Source of the DNA: Kocuria sp. cx-455
GTDB taxonomy: Bacteria > Actinomycetota > Actinomycetes > Actinomycetales > Micrococcaceae
Assembly: GCF_014698015.1 (NCBI RefSeq)
Contig: NZ_JACXBS010000003.1
Coordinates: forward strand, 1 to 64,000
Direction of reading: 5' to 3'
Length of the DNA: 64,000 bases
The notes under the pieces are model-generated. The model had not been told where the DNA came from. It did not search any database and was given only the letters and a program-made list of their open reading frames with translations. The position numbers were made by a program, and so were the translations under genes. Numbering within the stretch: position 1 is the first letter of the stretch; every line of letters begins with the position of its first letter. This document shows positions 43,582 through 52,373 of this stretch, in pieces.

Positions 43582-44622
43582 ATGACAATTATTGCTGCGG
43601 CGGACGGTTCTGCCCTGGGAAATCCCGGCCCCGCCGGATGGGCCTGGTTCATCGACGAGAACACGTGGCGCGCCGGTGGCTGGGACCACGGCACCAACAA
43701 CATGGGTGAACTCACCGCGGTCTTGAACCTTCTGCAATCAACACGTCACATACCGGACGAGCCCCTCAAGATTCTGTGCGACAGCCAGTACGTCATTAAT
43801 TCCATCACCAAGTGGATGCCGGGATGGAAGAAGAAGGGCTGGAAGAAAAGGGACGGCAAACCCGTCCTCAACGTGGAGATCATGAAAGCCCTGGATCGTG
43901 AACTGGCAGGGCGCACCGTGGACTTCGAGTGGGTCAAGGGTCACGCGGGTCATGAACTCAACGAAGCCGCCGATGAACGCGCCCGGGCCATGGCCTCGGC
44001 GTACCAGGCAGGTCACGCGAAACACGAGATGCCGGTGGGCCCCGGATTCGGCGGCGCCTGTGATCCGGTGCCGGAACCACAGCCCGGGGGAACGCACCAG
44101 CCCGAACAGGGGACCCTGCCATCGGCGGAACCCCGCGCTGCGGCGGCCGGGCACGGCGTACGGCCAACCGAACCCGAAGCGGATCCGGATTTATTTTCGG
44201 AGCTGTGGGGGCGGGAGGAGGACCCGGTGTTCGAGGGTACCCGCCCGGAGGAACGCATTGCCCGGCAGGCTGATCCGGTGCACCAGGTTCAGGCACTGGA
44301 GGCCACGCTGCTAGCCCCGGGCACCCCGGAGGAACGTCGCCTGGAACTGTTCCACGAGGACTTCGAATACGTTGCCCGGGACGGCTCGGTCGGTGGCGCT
44401 CGGGGATTCATTTCGGACCACCAGGGGCCCCGTGAACGCCACGAATCGGATCTGAGCCACAACTGGGCGTTACCACTGGGATCCACGGCCTACCACCTGA
44501 CGTACCGACTCACGGACAGCTCCGCCGTGACCCGGCGCAGCTCGCTGTGGCTGCGGGAGGACCACCACAACGAAATGGGGCCGTGGCTGCTGCGCTACCA
44601 CCAGGTCACCACGGAGAGCTGA
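43582..44622 (+). CDS. RNase H domain fused to a C-terminal SnoaL/DUF4440-like domain
   Basis: 346 aa. Residues 1-145 form an RNase HI fold with the carboxylate set visible in AAADGSALGNPGP, NNMGELTAVL, LCDSQYVINSI and the late NEAADERARAMA, plus the basic KKGWKKRDGK handle, so nuclease activity is expected. A 90-residue Pro/Gly/Glu-rich linker follows. The last 110 residues (LEATLLAPGTPEERRLELFH to WLLRYHQVTTES) resemble the NTF2-like DUF4440 fold. The start is the ATG at 43582, where the conserved MTIIAAADGSA begins. The fusion is uncommon in characterised RNases H. Confidence 0.82.
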   Translation: MTIIAAADGSALGNPGPAGWAWFIDENTWRAGGWDHGTNNMGELTAVLNLLQSTRHIPDEPLKILCDSQYVINSITKWMPGWKKKGWKKRDGKPVLNVEIMKALDRELAGRTVDFEWVKGHAGHELNEAADERARAMASAYQAGHAKHEMPVGPGFGGACDPVPEPQPGGTHQPEQGTLPSAEPRAAAAGHGVRPTEPEADPDLFSELWGREEDPVFEGTRPEERIARQADPVHQVQALEATLLAPGTPEERRLELFHEDFEYVARDGSVGGARGFISDHQGPRERHESDLSHNWALPLGSTAYHLTYRLTDSSAVTRRSSLWLREDHHNEMGPWLLRYHQVTTES

Positions 44623-44628
44623 TACGGC

Positions 44629-44919
44629 TCAGCCCGCGAACATTCTGGCGTTGGCGGCCTCGGTTTCCGCGTACTGGTTACCGGCTGCGGACAGGGCCTG
44701 ATTGATCTGCGCCATGGCCTGTTCCATCTGAGCCTGCGCGGCACGCCATGATCGGAAGGCCTCCTGGAAATTGGCTGATGCAGTGCCGGTCCACGAATTC
44801 TGCAGATCGGTGAGGGTCGAGGTCATGCCGTTGACCTCGCCGGTCAAGCGCTCGATGTGCCCCTGCGCTTGTTGGGATTTGGCGGCAATGGTGTCGCTGT
44901 CGACCACGAACTGTGCCAT
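44629..44919 (-). CDS. WXG100-family (EsxA/ESAT-6-like) protein
   Basis: 96-aa helical hairpin protein with the central Trp-x-Gly turn in LQNSWTGTASANF, typical length and no signal peptide. Such proteins are secreted by type VII (ESX) systems as dimers. GAGGAGAT lies just before the ATG at 44919. A longer frame upstream overlaps the sensor-kinase gene and is not real. No EccC ATPase or other ESX component is in the window, so this is an orphan copy. It lies downstream of a sensor kinase on the same strand. Confidence 0.9.
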   Translation of the reverse strand: MAQFVVDSDTIAAKSQQAQGHIERLTGEVNGMTSTLTDLQNSWTGTASANFQEAFRSWRAAQAQMEQAMAQINQALSAAGNQYAETEAANARMFAG

Positions 44920-45022
44920 GGTTATCTCCTCGCTGTGAGTGTGAACGCCGGAGTAGTCCCGGCTCTGCACAGCGTAGGCAGCGGTTCGGTCATTTTCAGC
45001 GCGGGCTCTGGGTCCGGTGGGT

Positions 45023-46495
45023 TCATCCGACGGTTGGCGGATTGTCCACAGGCTCGCTGTGCGGCACCCGCACGGTGAACGTCGCCCCACCCCCGGGGGT
45101 TTCCTCCAACTTGACGGCGCCGTCGTGCTGTTCCACGATCGCCGCCACAATGGACAGGCCCAAACCGGTGCCGCCGGTTTCCCGCGTGCGGGACGAGTCG
45201 GCACGGTAGAAGCGCTCGAACACACGATCCGCATCCACACCGTGAATGCCGGGGCCGTGATCGCGCACCTGCAAAACGGCGGTGGAGGCCCCATCCACGC
45301 TCGGCTCCAGCCCCACGGCCAACTCGACGGGGGTTCCTGCGGGGGTGTAGCGCAGGGCATTCGTCAGCAGGTTCGCCACCACCTGCCTCAGTTTGGACTC
45401 GTCGCCGTACGTCCAGGCCTGCTCCGGGGTGATGTCCTCCAGGCCCACCACCTGCATCATCCGATCGGGCGCCGTGGCGTGGGCGTCCGAGGCGGCGTCG
45501 TAGGCGAGGTGCATCAGATCCATGTGCTGCATAGTGGCCGGCCGGCGTTCGTCCAGGCGGGCCAGGGTGAGCAGATCCTCGACCAGCTGGGTCATCCGCT
45601 TGGCCTCCGATTCAATCCGGTTCATGGCCTTGCCCACGTCTTCGGGCTGCTGCAGTGCGCCGTGGCGATAGAGCTCCGAGTAGCCGCGGATGGACACCAA
45701 AGGTGTGCGGAGTTCGTGAGATGCGTCCGCCACGAATCGGCGCAGTTTGGTCTCCGACCGAGTGCGTGCTTCGAAGGCGTCCTCAATGTGCCCGAGCATG
45801 GCGTTGAGTGACATGGACAGTTGTCCGATTTCGGTTTGGGAGTTGTACCCCTCCATACGCTGCGACAAGTCACCTTCGGCAATCCGGGCGGCGGTGGATT
45901 CCACTTCTCGCAAGGGCGCGAAAGCCCGGGTCACCAGGACCCAGCCCACGGCCATCGCGGCCAGCAGGGTGGCCAGTCCGAAACTGAAGGTCAGTAACGA
46001 CACCGCTGAAATTATGGAGTTTGTTCGGTCCAGGGGCTGGGCAACGACCACGGCCATGTCGTAGTGCTGCAGCTTGGCCGGTATGACCCGCCATTTCCGT
46101 TCGGGGGCTCCGACCGCGGACACCGTGGTGGGCTCCAGGTTGTGGGACACCACGTAGGACAGGTCCATTCCGGTCAGGTCCGGTGCGGGCCGGGTGACGC
46201 TGGAGTCCTGGCTGTTCTCCGCAGCCGCGATCACGTTTCCCTGGGCATCCAGCAAATAGCCGGCGTGCGGGACAGGAGTGGCGATGGTCCCCTCGAGCTC
46301 GTCCAGCAGCACCGTGGACACCGAGGACACGGACTGCCCCAGTTCTTGATCCGTGTTGTCGACCAGGGCATCGCGCAGCACGGAAATGGCCACCAGCGAC
46401 GTCACGAGGATGCTGATGGCCAGCAGCAGGCCGGTGAGGACCATCAGCTGCGAGCGCAGTGACGCGGAACGCCACCTGCGGGAAATCCGGGTCAA
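45023..46495 (-). CDS. Two-component sensor histidine kinase
   Basis: 490-aa membrane kinase. Membrane helices near 20-42 and about 160-185 bracket an extracellular sensor of about 120 residues. A HAMP linker follows (TRAFAPLREVESTAARIAEG), then the phospho-acceptor FVADASHELRTPLVS and the ATPase boxes NLLTNALRYTP, VRDHGPGIHG and GGTGLGLSIV. The start is uncertain: the TTG at 46495 lies 4 bases after the regulator stop codon; a GTG at 46543 would overlap the regulator gene. It is cotranscribed with the response regulator. Confidence 0.9.
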   Translation of the reverse strand: MTRISRRWRSASLRSQLMVLTGLLLAISILVTSLVAISVLRDALVDNTDQELGQSVSSVSTVLLDELEGTIATPVPHAGYLLDAQGNVIAAAENSQDSSVTRPAPDLTGMDLSYVVSHNLEPTTVSAVGAPERKWRVIPAKLQHYDMAVVVAQPLDRTNSIISAVSLLTFSFGLATLLAAMAVGWVLVTRAFAPLREVESTAARIAEGDLSQRMEGYNSQTEIGQLSMSLNAMLGHIEDAFEARTRSETKLRRFVADASHELRTPLVSIRGYSELYRHGALQQPEDVGKAMNRIESEAKRMTQLVEDLLTLARLDERRPATMQHMDLMHLAYDAASDAHATAPDRMMQVVGLEDITPEQAWTYGDESKLRQVVANLLTNALRYTPAGTPVELAVGLEPSVDGASTAVLQVRDHGPGIHGVDADRVFERFYRADSSRTRETGGTGLGLSIVAAIVEQHDGAVKLEETPGGGATFTVRVPHSEPVDNPPTVG

Positions 46496-46499
46496 GGGA

Positions 46500-47213
46500 T
46501 CAGTGGCGCTTGTCGGACGAGCGCAACAGGTACCCCACACCACGCTTGGTGTGGATTAACGGCGTCTGCTCTGGGTCGTTGTCGATCTTGCGTCGAAGGT
46601 AGGAGATGTACGACTCCACAATGGAGGCATCCCCGTTGAAGTCGTACTCCCACACGTGGTCCAGGATCTGCGCCTTGGACAGCACGCGATTGGGGTTGAG
46701 CATCAGGTAGCGCAGGAGCTTGAACTCGGTGGGGGACAGGTCGATCTCGCGATCGCCGCGGAAGACCTCATGGGCGTCGTCGTCGAGCACCAGATCGCCC
46801 ACGTGCAACCGGGAGTCCTCTTCCTCGATGGGTTGAGTGCGGCGCAGTACGGCGCGGATCCGGGCGACCACCTCGTCGAGGCTGAAGGGCTTGGTCACGT
46901 AGTCGTCACCACCCACGGTCAAACCGGTGACCTTGTCATCGGTGTCGTCCTTGGCGGTGAGAAAAAGGATCGGGAAGTGCCGGCCGGCAGCTCGTAGCTT
47001 CCGGGTCACGGAGAATCCGTCCATGTCCGGGAGCATGACGTCCAGGACCGCGAGGTCCGGGTTCTCGGCCTCGGCCTTCAGAAGAGCGTCACGCCCGTTG
47101 GCGGCGGTCACCACCTCGAAGCCGGCGAAGCGCAGTGATGTCGCCAGCAGCTCAAGGATGTTGGGTTCGTCGTCCACGACGAGCAGTTTGGCCTCAGGAG
47201 TCTTATCGTTCAC
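46500..47213 (-). CDS. OmpR/PhoB-family response regulator
   Basis: 237 aa. Receiver domain: LLVVDDEPNILELLATSLRF, phospho-acceptor Asp in LAVLDVMLPDMDG, FLTAKD and the conserved Lys in YVTKPF. The winged-helix domain has LSPTEFKLLRYLMLNPNRVL and the ending YISYLRRKIDN with RGVGYLL. The GTG at 47213 gives the usual short N terminus; the frame runs further upstream without a start site of any quality. Resembles mycobacterial TrcR/MprA-type regulators. Paired with the sensor kinase immediately downstream. Confidence 0.9.
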   Translation of the reverse strand: MNDKTPEAKLLVVDDEPNILELLATSLRFAGFEVVTAANGRDALLKAEAENPDLAVLDVMLPDMDGFSVTRKLRAAGRHFPILFLTAKDDTDDKVTGLTVGGDDYVTKPFSLDEVVARIRAVLRRTQPIEEEDSRLHVGDLVLDDDAHEVFRGDREIDLSPTEFKLLRYLMLNPNRVLSKAQILDHVWEYDFNGDASIVESYISYLRRKIDNDPEQTPLIHTKRGVGYLLRSSDKRH

Positions 47214-47299
47214 AGGCACCAGTGTCTCGGAGTTACCTGAACGCAGACTGAGGCAATTCCAGAGATTTTCTGTACGGTTTCGACATCGCTCGGGCGGGG

Positions 47300-47557
47300 T
47301 CAGCGGCGGCGTCGCCGCAGCGCGGTCCGGGCCAGCTCGACACACATGAGCATGAAGGCCACGGGGAAGAAGACAGCGGGGAAAATCGTGAAGCCACTCC
47401 AGAGGACCTGACCCATGAGTGCGGCTATCAGGACGATCACCAACGACACCGAGCTCAGGGCGGCCAGGACCAGGGCGACCAGTCCCAGTGTGGAGAGGGT
47501 GCCGACCCGGACCGGTCGGGCGGGGCGGGGGCGTTCCTGGAACGTGGGATCAGACAT
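47300..47557 (-). CDS. Small membrane protein, function unknown
   Basis: 85 aa: a hydrophilic Pro/Arg-rich N terminus, two membrane segments (LGLVALVLAALSSVSLVIVL and FPAVFFPVAFMLMCVELA) and a basic RRRRR end. The ATG at 47557 is the first that gives a sensible protein. It is divergent from the cold-shock gene and upstream of the response regulator on the same strand. Not recognised. Confidence 0.6.
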   Translation of the reverse strand: MSDPTFQERPRPARPVRVGTLSTLGLVALVLAALSSVSLVIVLIAALMGQVLWSGFTIFPAVFFPVAFMLMCVELARTALRRRRR

Positions 47558-47706
47558 GATCACCAAGGTACCAATTCCACTCATGCGGTGGATGAACAGC
47601 GCATTCGACCATGCCGGGGAGAGGATAGACTCAAGAGTTCTTAGATGACCGTGAATCCCCGCCCACCAGGGCTCGGAGTAAGACAAGAGAAACTGAGGTG
47701 ATCCGC

Positions 47707-48090
47707 GTGCCCACGGGCAAAGTCAAGTGGTTCGATTCCGAGAAGGGTTTCGGCTTCCTGGCAACGGATGATGGGCAGGAAGTGTTTTTGCATTCCTCCG
47801 CCCTGCCGCAGGGCGTCACCACGGTGAAACCGGGAACCCGTATGGACTTCGGCATAGCGGCCGGTCGCCGTGGCGCGCAGGCGTTGTCCGCCACAATCAT
47901 CAGCAAGCCGCCCTCCGTGGCTCGCAACACTCGTAAACCGGCCGAGGAAATGGCTGTGTTGACCGAGGATCTGATTCGGCTCCTGGACGGGATGTCCAAC
48001 GGTCTGCGTAAGGGCCGCTACCCGGACCGCACCCACGGGCGCAAGATCGCCTCCATCCTCCGTACCGTGGCGGATGAGCTCGATGTCTGA
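47707..48090 (+). CDS. Cold-shock domain protein with a C-terminal extension
   Basis: 127 aa. The first 67 residues are a CspA-type OB fold: GKVKWFDSEKGFGFLATDDG contains RNP1, and VFLHSSAL is RNP2, so single-stranded RNA/DNA binding is expected. A helical extension of about 60 residues follows (EEMAVLTEDLIRLLDGMSNG), typical of an actinobacterial subgroup. The GTG at 47707 has GAGGTG upstream. The stop overlaps the DUF3027 start region, so the two are translated together. Confidence 0.9.
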   Translation: MPTGKVKWFDSEKGFGFLATDDGQEVFLHSSALPQGVTTVKPGTRMDFGIAAGRRGAQALSATIISKPPSVARNTRKPAEEMAVLTEDLIRLLDGMSNGLRKGRYPDRTHGRKIASILRTVADELDV

Positions 48091-48643
48091 GGGGAGCACC
48101 AACCAGACGGAAGGTGTTGCCCGGGTCACCGAACAGCCCGCACTCGTGGCGACAGCGCGGCGTCGTACCCCCAAGCAGGACCCCACTCTGGCCCAGGCCG
48201 TCGAGACCGCCCGTAAGGCGGTCGTGGAGTCCGCGGGCGAGGAGAACATCGGGGGGCACCTGAGTATCGAGGTCCACGAGGACCGTCTGCTGACTCATCT
48301 CTTCGAGTGCACCATGGCCGGGTATCCCGGGTGGACGTGGTTCGCCACGGTGGCCAGGGCACCTCGGACCAAATTGGTGACCGTGTGTGAGGTCGGGTTG
48401 TTGGCCGGCGAGAAGTCATTGTTGGCCCCGGACTGGGTTCCGTGGGAGGAGCGTATGCAGGCGGTCAACGATCAGCACGATGCCGAGGGCGAGGAATTCC
48501 CGATCGAGTCGTCGTCCGAGAACACCGACGCCACGGAGGACCCGCGTGCCTCCGTGACCGCGGATGAGGACCCCGTTGCGGACGCCCCGTCGGAGCACGC
48601 GGAGGACGATCGGGCCCAGCACCGGAACGAGGAATCGTCGTAA
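48083..48643 (+). CDS. DUF3027 protein
   Basis: 186-aa actinobacterial protein recognised from AVETARKAVVESAGEENIGG, then FECTMAGYPGWTWFATVARA and APDWVPWEERM. The C-terminal 60 residues are acidic and disordered. The ATG at 48083 lies inside the cold-shock gene's end; an in-frame ATG at 48074 is equally possible. The coupling of a cold-shock protein with DUF3027 is seen in other actinobacteria and suggests a nucleic-acid-related role, which is not proven. Confidence 0.82.
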   Translation: MSEGSTNQTEGVARVTEQPALVATARRRTPKQDPTLAQAVETARKAVVESAGEENIGGHLSIEVHEDRLLTHLFECTMAGYPGWTWFATVARAPRTKLVTVCEVGLLAGEKSLLAPDWVPWEERMQAVNDQHDAEGEEFPIESSSENTDATEDPRASVTADEDPVADAPSEHAEDDRAQHRNEESS

Positions 48644-48657
48644 CACCCCGACCGGCC

Positions 48658-49947
48658 GTGGATTCAGGCAGCGAGCGACCGTACCCGGAGGAATCTTCGG
48701 GTACGGGGATGTTTCGTTCCTTGAAGATCCGTAATTACCGACTATGGTTCACCGGCGCGCTGGTTTCCAATATCGGAACTTGGATGCAGCGCACTGCCCA
48801 GTCCTGGCTGGTTTTCGACGAACTCACGGATCATGACGCCACGGCCATGGGTGTGGTCATGGCATTGCAGTTCCTGCCCCAACTGCTGTTGGCTCCGTAC
48901 GCCGGCGTCACCGCCGACCGGTACGACCGACGCAAGATTCTGCTGGTGACGCAGACCCTCATGGGTCTGCTGGCCGCGGGCCTGGGTCTCTTGGTGTTGT
49001 TCGGGGTTGCCGAATTGTTCACCGTGTACGCGTTCGCGTTGGGTCTCGGCATTGTGGCCACCTTCGACGCACCGGTTCGGCAGACGTTCGTCTCGGAAAT
49101 GGTTCCGGACACCCACCTCTCCAATGCGGTGGCTTTGAACTCCACGTCATTCAACTCCGCCCGGTTGATCGGCCCGGCGGTTGCCGGCGTTCTGGTGGCC
49201 GCAATTGGTTCCGGCTGGGTGTTCTTGTTGAACACCGTGACGTTCGCGGCCATGATCGCCGCGATCCTGGCCATAGATGACAACCAATTACGGTTGATGC
49301 CCAAGACCAAGCGCGGCCGGGGTCAGATCCACGAGGGCATGGCGTACGTGGTGCATCGACCGGACCTGGTGGCGGTCATGGCCACCATTTTCATGATCGG
49401 CACCTTCGGCATGAACTTCGCGGTCTACCTTGCGGCCATGGCGGGCTCCGAGTTCGGCCGCGGCTCACAGGAATTCGGTGTGCTCAATTCGGTGCTCGCT
49501 GTCGGCACCGTCACGGGAGCGCTGCTGGCAGCCAAGCGCGCGCGAGCCCGCTTGCGGTTCCTCTATGCGGGCTGCATGGCATTCGGCCTGTCCACGCTGG
49601 GCGCAGCCACGGCTCCCACTCTGCTCATCTTCGCGCTGTGGCTCATCCCGAGTGGTGTTTCGGCCATGACGATCATGACCACGGCCAATGCCTACGTCCA
49701 GACGACCACGTCACCGGTGATGCGCGGACGCGTGATGAGCCTCTACATGGCCATCTTCATGGGTGGCACGCCCCTGGGCGCGCCCGCGGTCGGTTGGCTC
49801 ACGGACACGTTGGGCGCTCGCTGGGGTATGGGATCCGCAGTGGCCGCGGGTGTGAGCGGCGCGCTGATCGGCGCGTGGTTCTTCTGGCGCCTGCGCACGG
49901 AACGCACGGAACGGGACAGGACCGCTCGGGGAGGAGCGGCCGGCTGA
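48658..49947 (+). CDS. Major facilitator superfamily exporter (MFS_3/EntS-like)
   Basis: 429 aa with about 12 membrane segments. LKIRNYRLWFTGALVSNIGTW starts the fold and the loop 2-3 motif is AGVTADRYDRRKILL. FDAPVRQTFVSEMVP is characteristic of the MFS_3/enterobactin-exporter group. It starts at a GTG 15 bases after DUF3027, so may be cotranscribed. The substrate is unknown. The terminus is followed by a strong terminator. Confidence 0.87.
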   Translation: MDSGSERPYPEESSGTGMFRSLKIRNYRLWFTGALVSNIGTWMQRTAQSWLVFDELTDHDATAMGVVMALQFLPQLLLAPYAGVTADRYDRRKILLVTQTLMGLLAAGLGLLVLFGVAELFTVYAFALGLGIVATFDAPVRQTFVSEMVPDTHLSNAVALNSTSFNSARLIGPAVAGVLVAAIGSGWVFLLNTVTFAAMIAAILAIDDNQLRLMPKTKRGRGQIHEGMAYVVHRPDLVAVMATIFMIGTFGMNFAVYLAAMAGSEFGRGSQEFGVLNSVLAVGTVTGALLAAKRARARLRFLYAGCMAFGLSTLGAATAPTLLIFALWLIPSGVSAMTIMTTANAYVQTTTSPVMRGRVMSLYMAIFMGGTPLGAPAVGWLTDTLGARWGMGSAVAAGVSGALIGAWFFWRLRTERTERDRTARGGAAG

Positions 49948-49966
49948 GCAAGCACTGCCGGGATCG

Positions 49967-50012
49967 GCAGCGGGCGGCGTCGTGAACCAACGACGCCGCC
50001 CGCTGCGGTTTT
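49967..50012 (+). terminator. Rho-independent terminator after the MFS gene
   Basis: Perfect 17-bp stem (GCAGCGGGCGGCGTCGT with its complement at 49990-50006), six-base loop, then GGTTTT. Placed between the convergent MFS and serC genes, it may serve both. Confidence 0.88.
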
Positions 50013-50029
50013 CCGGGACAGCCGCCCCG

Positions 50030-51160
50030 TCAGGACAAGGCGTTCTCCAGCGTCCAGTCGATGCACGCGAGCAGGGCTTCGACGTCACCAGCGGGGACCG
50101 AAGCGAACGTGGCGATGCGCAATTGGTTGCGCCCCAGTTTCCGGTAGGGGTCCACGTCCACCACGCCGTTGGCGCGCAGGACGGACAACACCCGTGCGGT
50201 GTCCACGGAGTCGTCGAAATCAATGGTGCAGACCACGGGGGAGCGGTGCGCGGGGTCGGCCACGAACGGTGTGGCGGGCGGGGTTCGCTCGGCCCAGTCG
50301 TACACGAGCGAGGATGTCGCCCGGGTGTGGCCGGCCGCCCACTTCATGCCACCGTTGTCGTTGAGCCAACGCACCTGCTGGTCGAGCATGACCAACCCGG
50401 CCAGCGCCGGTGTGTTGTAGGTCTGGTTCTTGCGGGCATTCTCCACCGCCGTGGCCAGGGACAATACGTCGGGAATCCAGCGATCGGAGCGGGCGATCTC
50501 CGAGATGCGTTCCAGTGCAGCGGGGGATACGGCGGCGAACCAGATACCGCCGTCGGAGCCGAAATTTTTCTGCGGGGAGAAGTAGTAGACATCGGTCTGC
50601 GATGCGTCCACGTGCATTCCGCCGGCCGCCGACGTCGCGTCGATCACCGTGAGGGCGCCCGCGTCCGTTCCGACCGGGCGGGCCACGTCCATGATCACGC
50701 CCGTGGACGTCTCGTTCTGCGGCCACGCGTAGACGTCGATCCCCTCCCGAGGTTCGGGGCCGGTCGGACGGGAACCGGGTTCGGCCCGGAGGATGTCCGA
50801 GGGGTCCAAATGCGGTGCTTTGTCGGTAACCTGCGCGAACTTGGAGCCGAACTCACCGAATGACAGGTGCTGTGCGCGGCGTCGAACCAGGCTGAATGCG
50901 GCACTGTCCCAGAAGGTGCTCGCGCCTCCCAGGCCGAGGATGATTTCGTAACCGTCGGGAAGATCAAAGAATTCGGCGAGCCCCTCACGAATCCTGCCCA
51001 CGAGATGACGCACCGGGGCCTGTCGGTGTGATGTGCCCAGCAGGGTTGAGCCCGCACTGATCAGGGCGTCGATTTGGTCGGGGCGCACACGTGAGGGGCC
51101 CGCACCAAAACGCCCGTCGGTGGGCAGCAGGGACGCGGGAAGGACAGGCAACTCGGACAC
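50030..51160 (-). CDS. serC: Phosphoserine aminotransferase
   Basis: 376-aa PLP enzyme of serine biosynthesis, 3-phosphohydroxypyruvate to phosphoserine. FGAGPSRVRPDQ at the N terminus, GLGGASTFWDSAAF, VIDATSAAGG and the PLP-lysine motif YYFSPQKNFGSDGG identify the actinobacterial SerC type. The GTG at 51160 has TAGGAG five bases upstream; an ATG 15 bases earlier is in frame. It is divergent from the DtxR-type regulator gene. Confidence 0.93.
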   Translation of the reverse strand: MSELPVLPASLLPTDGRFGAGPSRVRPDQIDALISAGSTLLGTSHRQAPVRHLVGRIREGLAEFFDLPDGYEIILGLGGASTFWDSAAFSLVRRRAQHLSFGEFGSKFAQVTDKAPHLDPSDILRAEPGSRPTGPEPREGIDVYAWPQNETSTGVIMDVARPVGTDAGALTVIDATSAAGGMHVDASQTDVYYFSPQKNFGSDGGIWFAAVSPAALERISEIARSDRWIPDVLSLATAVENARKNQTYNTPALAGLVMLDQQVRWLNDNGGMKWAAGHTRATSSLVYDWAERTPPATPFVADPAHRSPVVCTIDFDDSVDTARVLSVLRANGVVDVDPYRKLGRNQLRIATFASVPAGDVEALLACIDWTLENALS

Positions 51161-51275
51161 GGAGGCTCCTAGCATGATGGATCATTGGGGCTGACTCCAT
51201 TGTGCCCCCGGTGCTATCGCCGAGGTCGCAGCCCGATGGAGCGGGTCATCCTGTCGGATCGGACCGATATGCTTA

Positions 51276-51292
51276 TCGTGAATCATTCACGA
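51276..51292. promoter_or_regulatory. Palindrome in the promoter of the DtxR-type regulator
   Basis: TCGTGAAT-C-ATTCACGA, 8-bp perfect arms around one base, with a possible -10 (TATGCT, 51269-51274) just upstream. It does not match the iron-box consensus (TTAGG-N9-CCTAA), so either another regulator binds here or the local box differs. Confidence 0.45.
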
Positions 51293-51349
51293 AACCCCTG
51301 TGAGAGCGCACCCACTCGACGCGCCCCCAGATTCCTCAAAGGATGGACC

Positions 51350-52066
51350 ATGAGCGGCGATTTAATCGACACCACCGAGATGTACCTGCGCACTGTGCTC
51401 GAGCTGGAGGAAGAGGGCATCGTGCCCATGCGTGCGCGCATCGTGGAGCGGCTTGAGCACTCCGGCCCCACGGTGTCGCAAACCGTGTCACGCATGGAGC
51501 GGGACGGACTGCTCGAGGTGCTCAAGGACCGCTCTCTGTCGTTGACGGACACCGGGCGGGCCAGGGCCATCGAGGTCATGCGCAAACACCGCTTGGCCGA
51601 ACGACTCCTGGCGGATGTCGTGGGCCTTGATATGGCCTACGTGCACGAAGAAGCATGCCGGTGGGAGCACGTCATGAGCGAACGAGTGGAGCGGCGACTC
51701 ATGGCGCTGTTGGACGAACCCCGGTATTCGCCCTACGGGACGCCCATTCCCGGGATGGGTGCCATTGGTGGCCCTCAAGTGGGTGCGGAACGATTCAAGG
51801 GGATGAACCTGCTGGATGCCGCGAGTCAGGACCGTGCCGCGACATTCATCGTGCGTCTGCTGCCCGAGGTGATCCAGGCCGATCAGGACATGATCGAGAC
51901 TCTCAGCTCGGCGGGAGTGCTCAATGGCGCCCGGGTCACCGTGGCTCCCTTGGAGTCCGATGCTGAGCGTGTCCTGGTCACGGTCTCCGCCACCGGGCAC
52001 AGCGTGGAACTGGACCGTGCGAGCGCAAAGGCGATCCGCGTGGACCTCGACCAGGACCGTGTCTGA
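51350..52066 (+). CDS. Iron-dependent regulator of the DtxR/IdeR family
   Basis: 238 aa with all three DtxR domains. The N-terminal helix-turn-helix has HSGPTVSQTVSRMERDGLL. Both metal sites are complete with an offset of one from C. diphtheriae DtxR: Met11, Cys103, Glu106, His107 and His80, Glu84, His99 (RKHRLAE, VHEEACRWEH). SPYGTPIPGMG precedes the SH3-like C-terminal domain. The cysteine ligand points to Fe(II) rather than Mn(II) sensing. Targets likely include iron uptake and storage genes, perhaps the ferritin and SIP genes in this window. Confidence 0.92.
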   Translation: MSGDLIDTTEMYLRTVLELEEEGIVPMRARIVERLEHSGPTVSQTVSRMERDGLLEVLKDRSLSLTDTGRARAIEVMRKHRLAERLLADVVGLDMAYVHEEACRWEHVMSERVERRLMALLDEPRYSPYGTPIPGMGAIGGPQVGAERFKGMNLLDAASQDRAATFIVRLLPEVIQADQDMIETLSSAGVLNGARVTVAPLESDAERVLVTVSATGHSVELDRASAKAIRVDLDQDRV

Positions 52067-52119
52067 TAACAATTTTCGGGGCGCCCCCCAATGTGTGGAT
52101 CATCACGATGTGTACTACC

Positions 52120-52135
52120 TGTGAAACACATCACA
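52120..52135. promoter_or_regulatory. CRP/GlxR-type binding site
   Basis: TGTGA-AACACA-TCACA is a perfect match to the TGTGA-N6-TCACA consensus of CRP-family regulators. It lies in the long leader region upstream of the riboswitch-controlled NlpC/P60 gene. CRP/GlxR control of resuscitation and cell-wall hydrolase genes is known in mycobacteria and corynebacteria; the link here is inferred. Confidence 0.72.
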
Positions 52136-52373
52136 TACCCAGCAGTAGCCGGTGTTAGTACAGGTCAGCACCGTTTTAATGGGGTCGTTGCACGCGGACT
52201 GCACAGCTGAATAAGGCAGCCATTAATTATGTACAACGTCTCAATACCCGCCCACTAATCCACACCTGCGGCCCTTCCGTGACCTGTCGTAATCAAAACG
52301 TGACAATTTCGTTATCTGTCATGTACTGTTCTTCTCGTGCCGATCGCTGGTCGGATCGGCGCTCACACGCGTA

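Noticed and set aside
47214-47345. N-terminal extension of the response regulator
   Set aside because: The extra residues do not resemble any receiver domain, and family members begin only a few residues before LLVVDDEPN. The GTG at 47213 fits.
52092-52108. Second CRP-type site beside the perfect one
   Set aside because: TGTGGATCATCACGA has the halves at the wrong spacing (four rather than six bases) with a mismatch.
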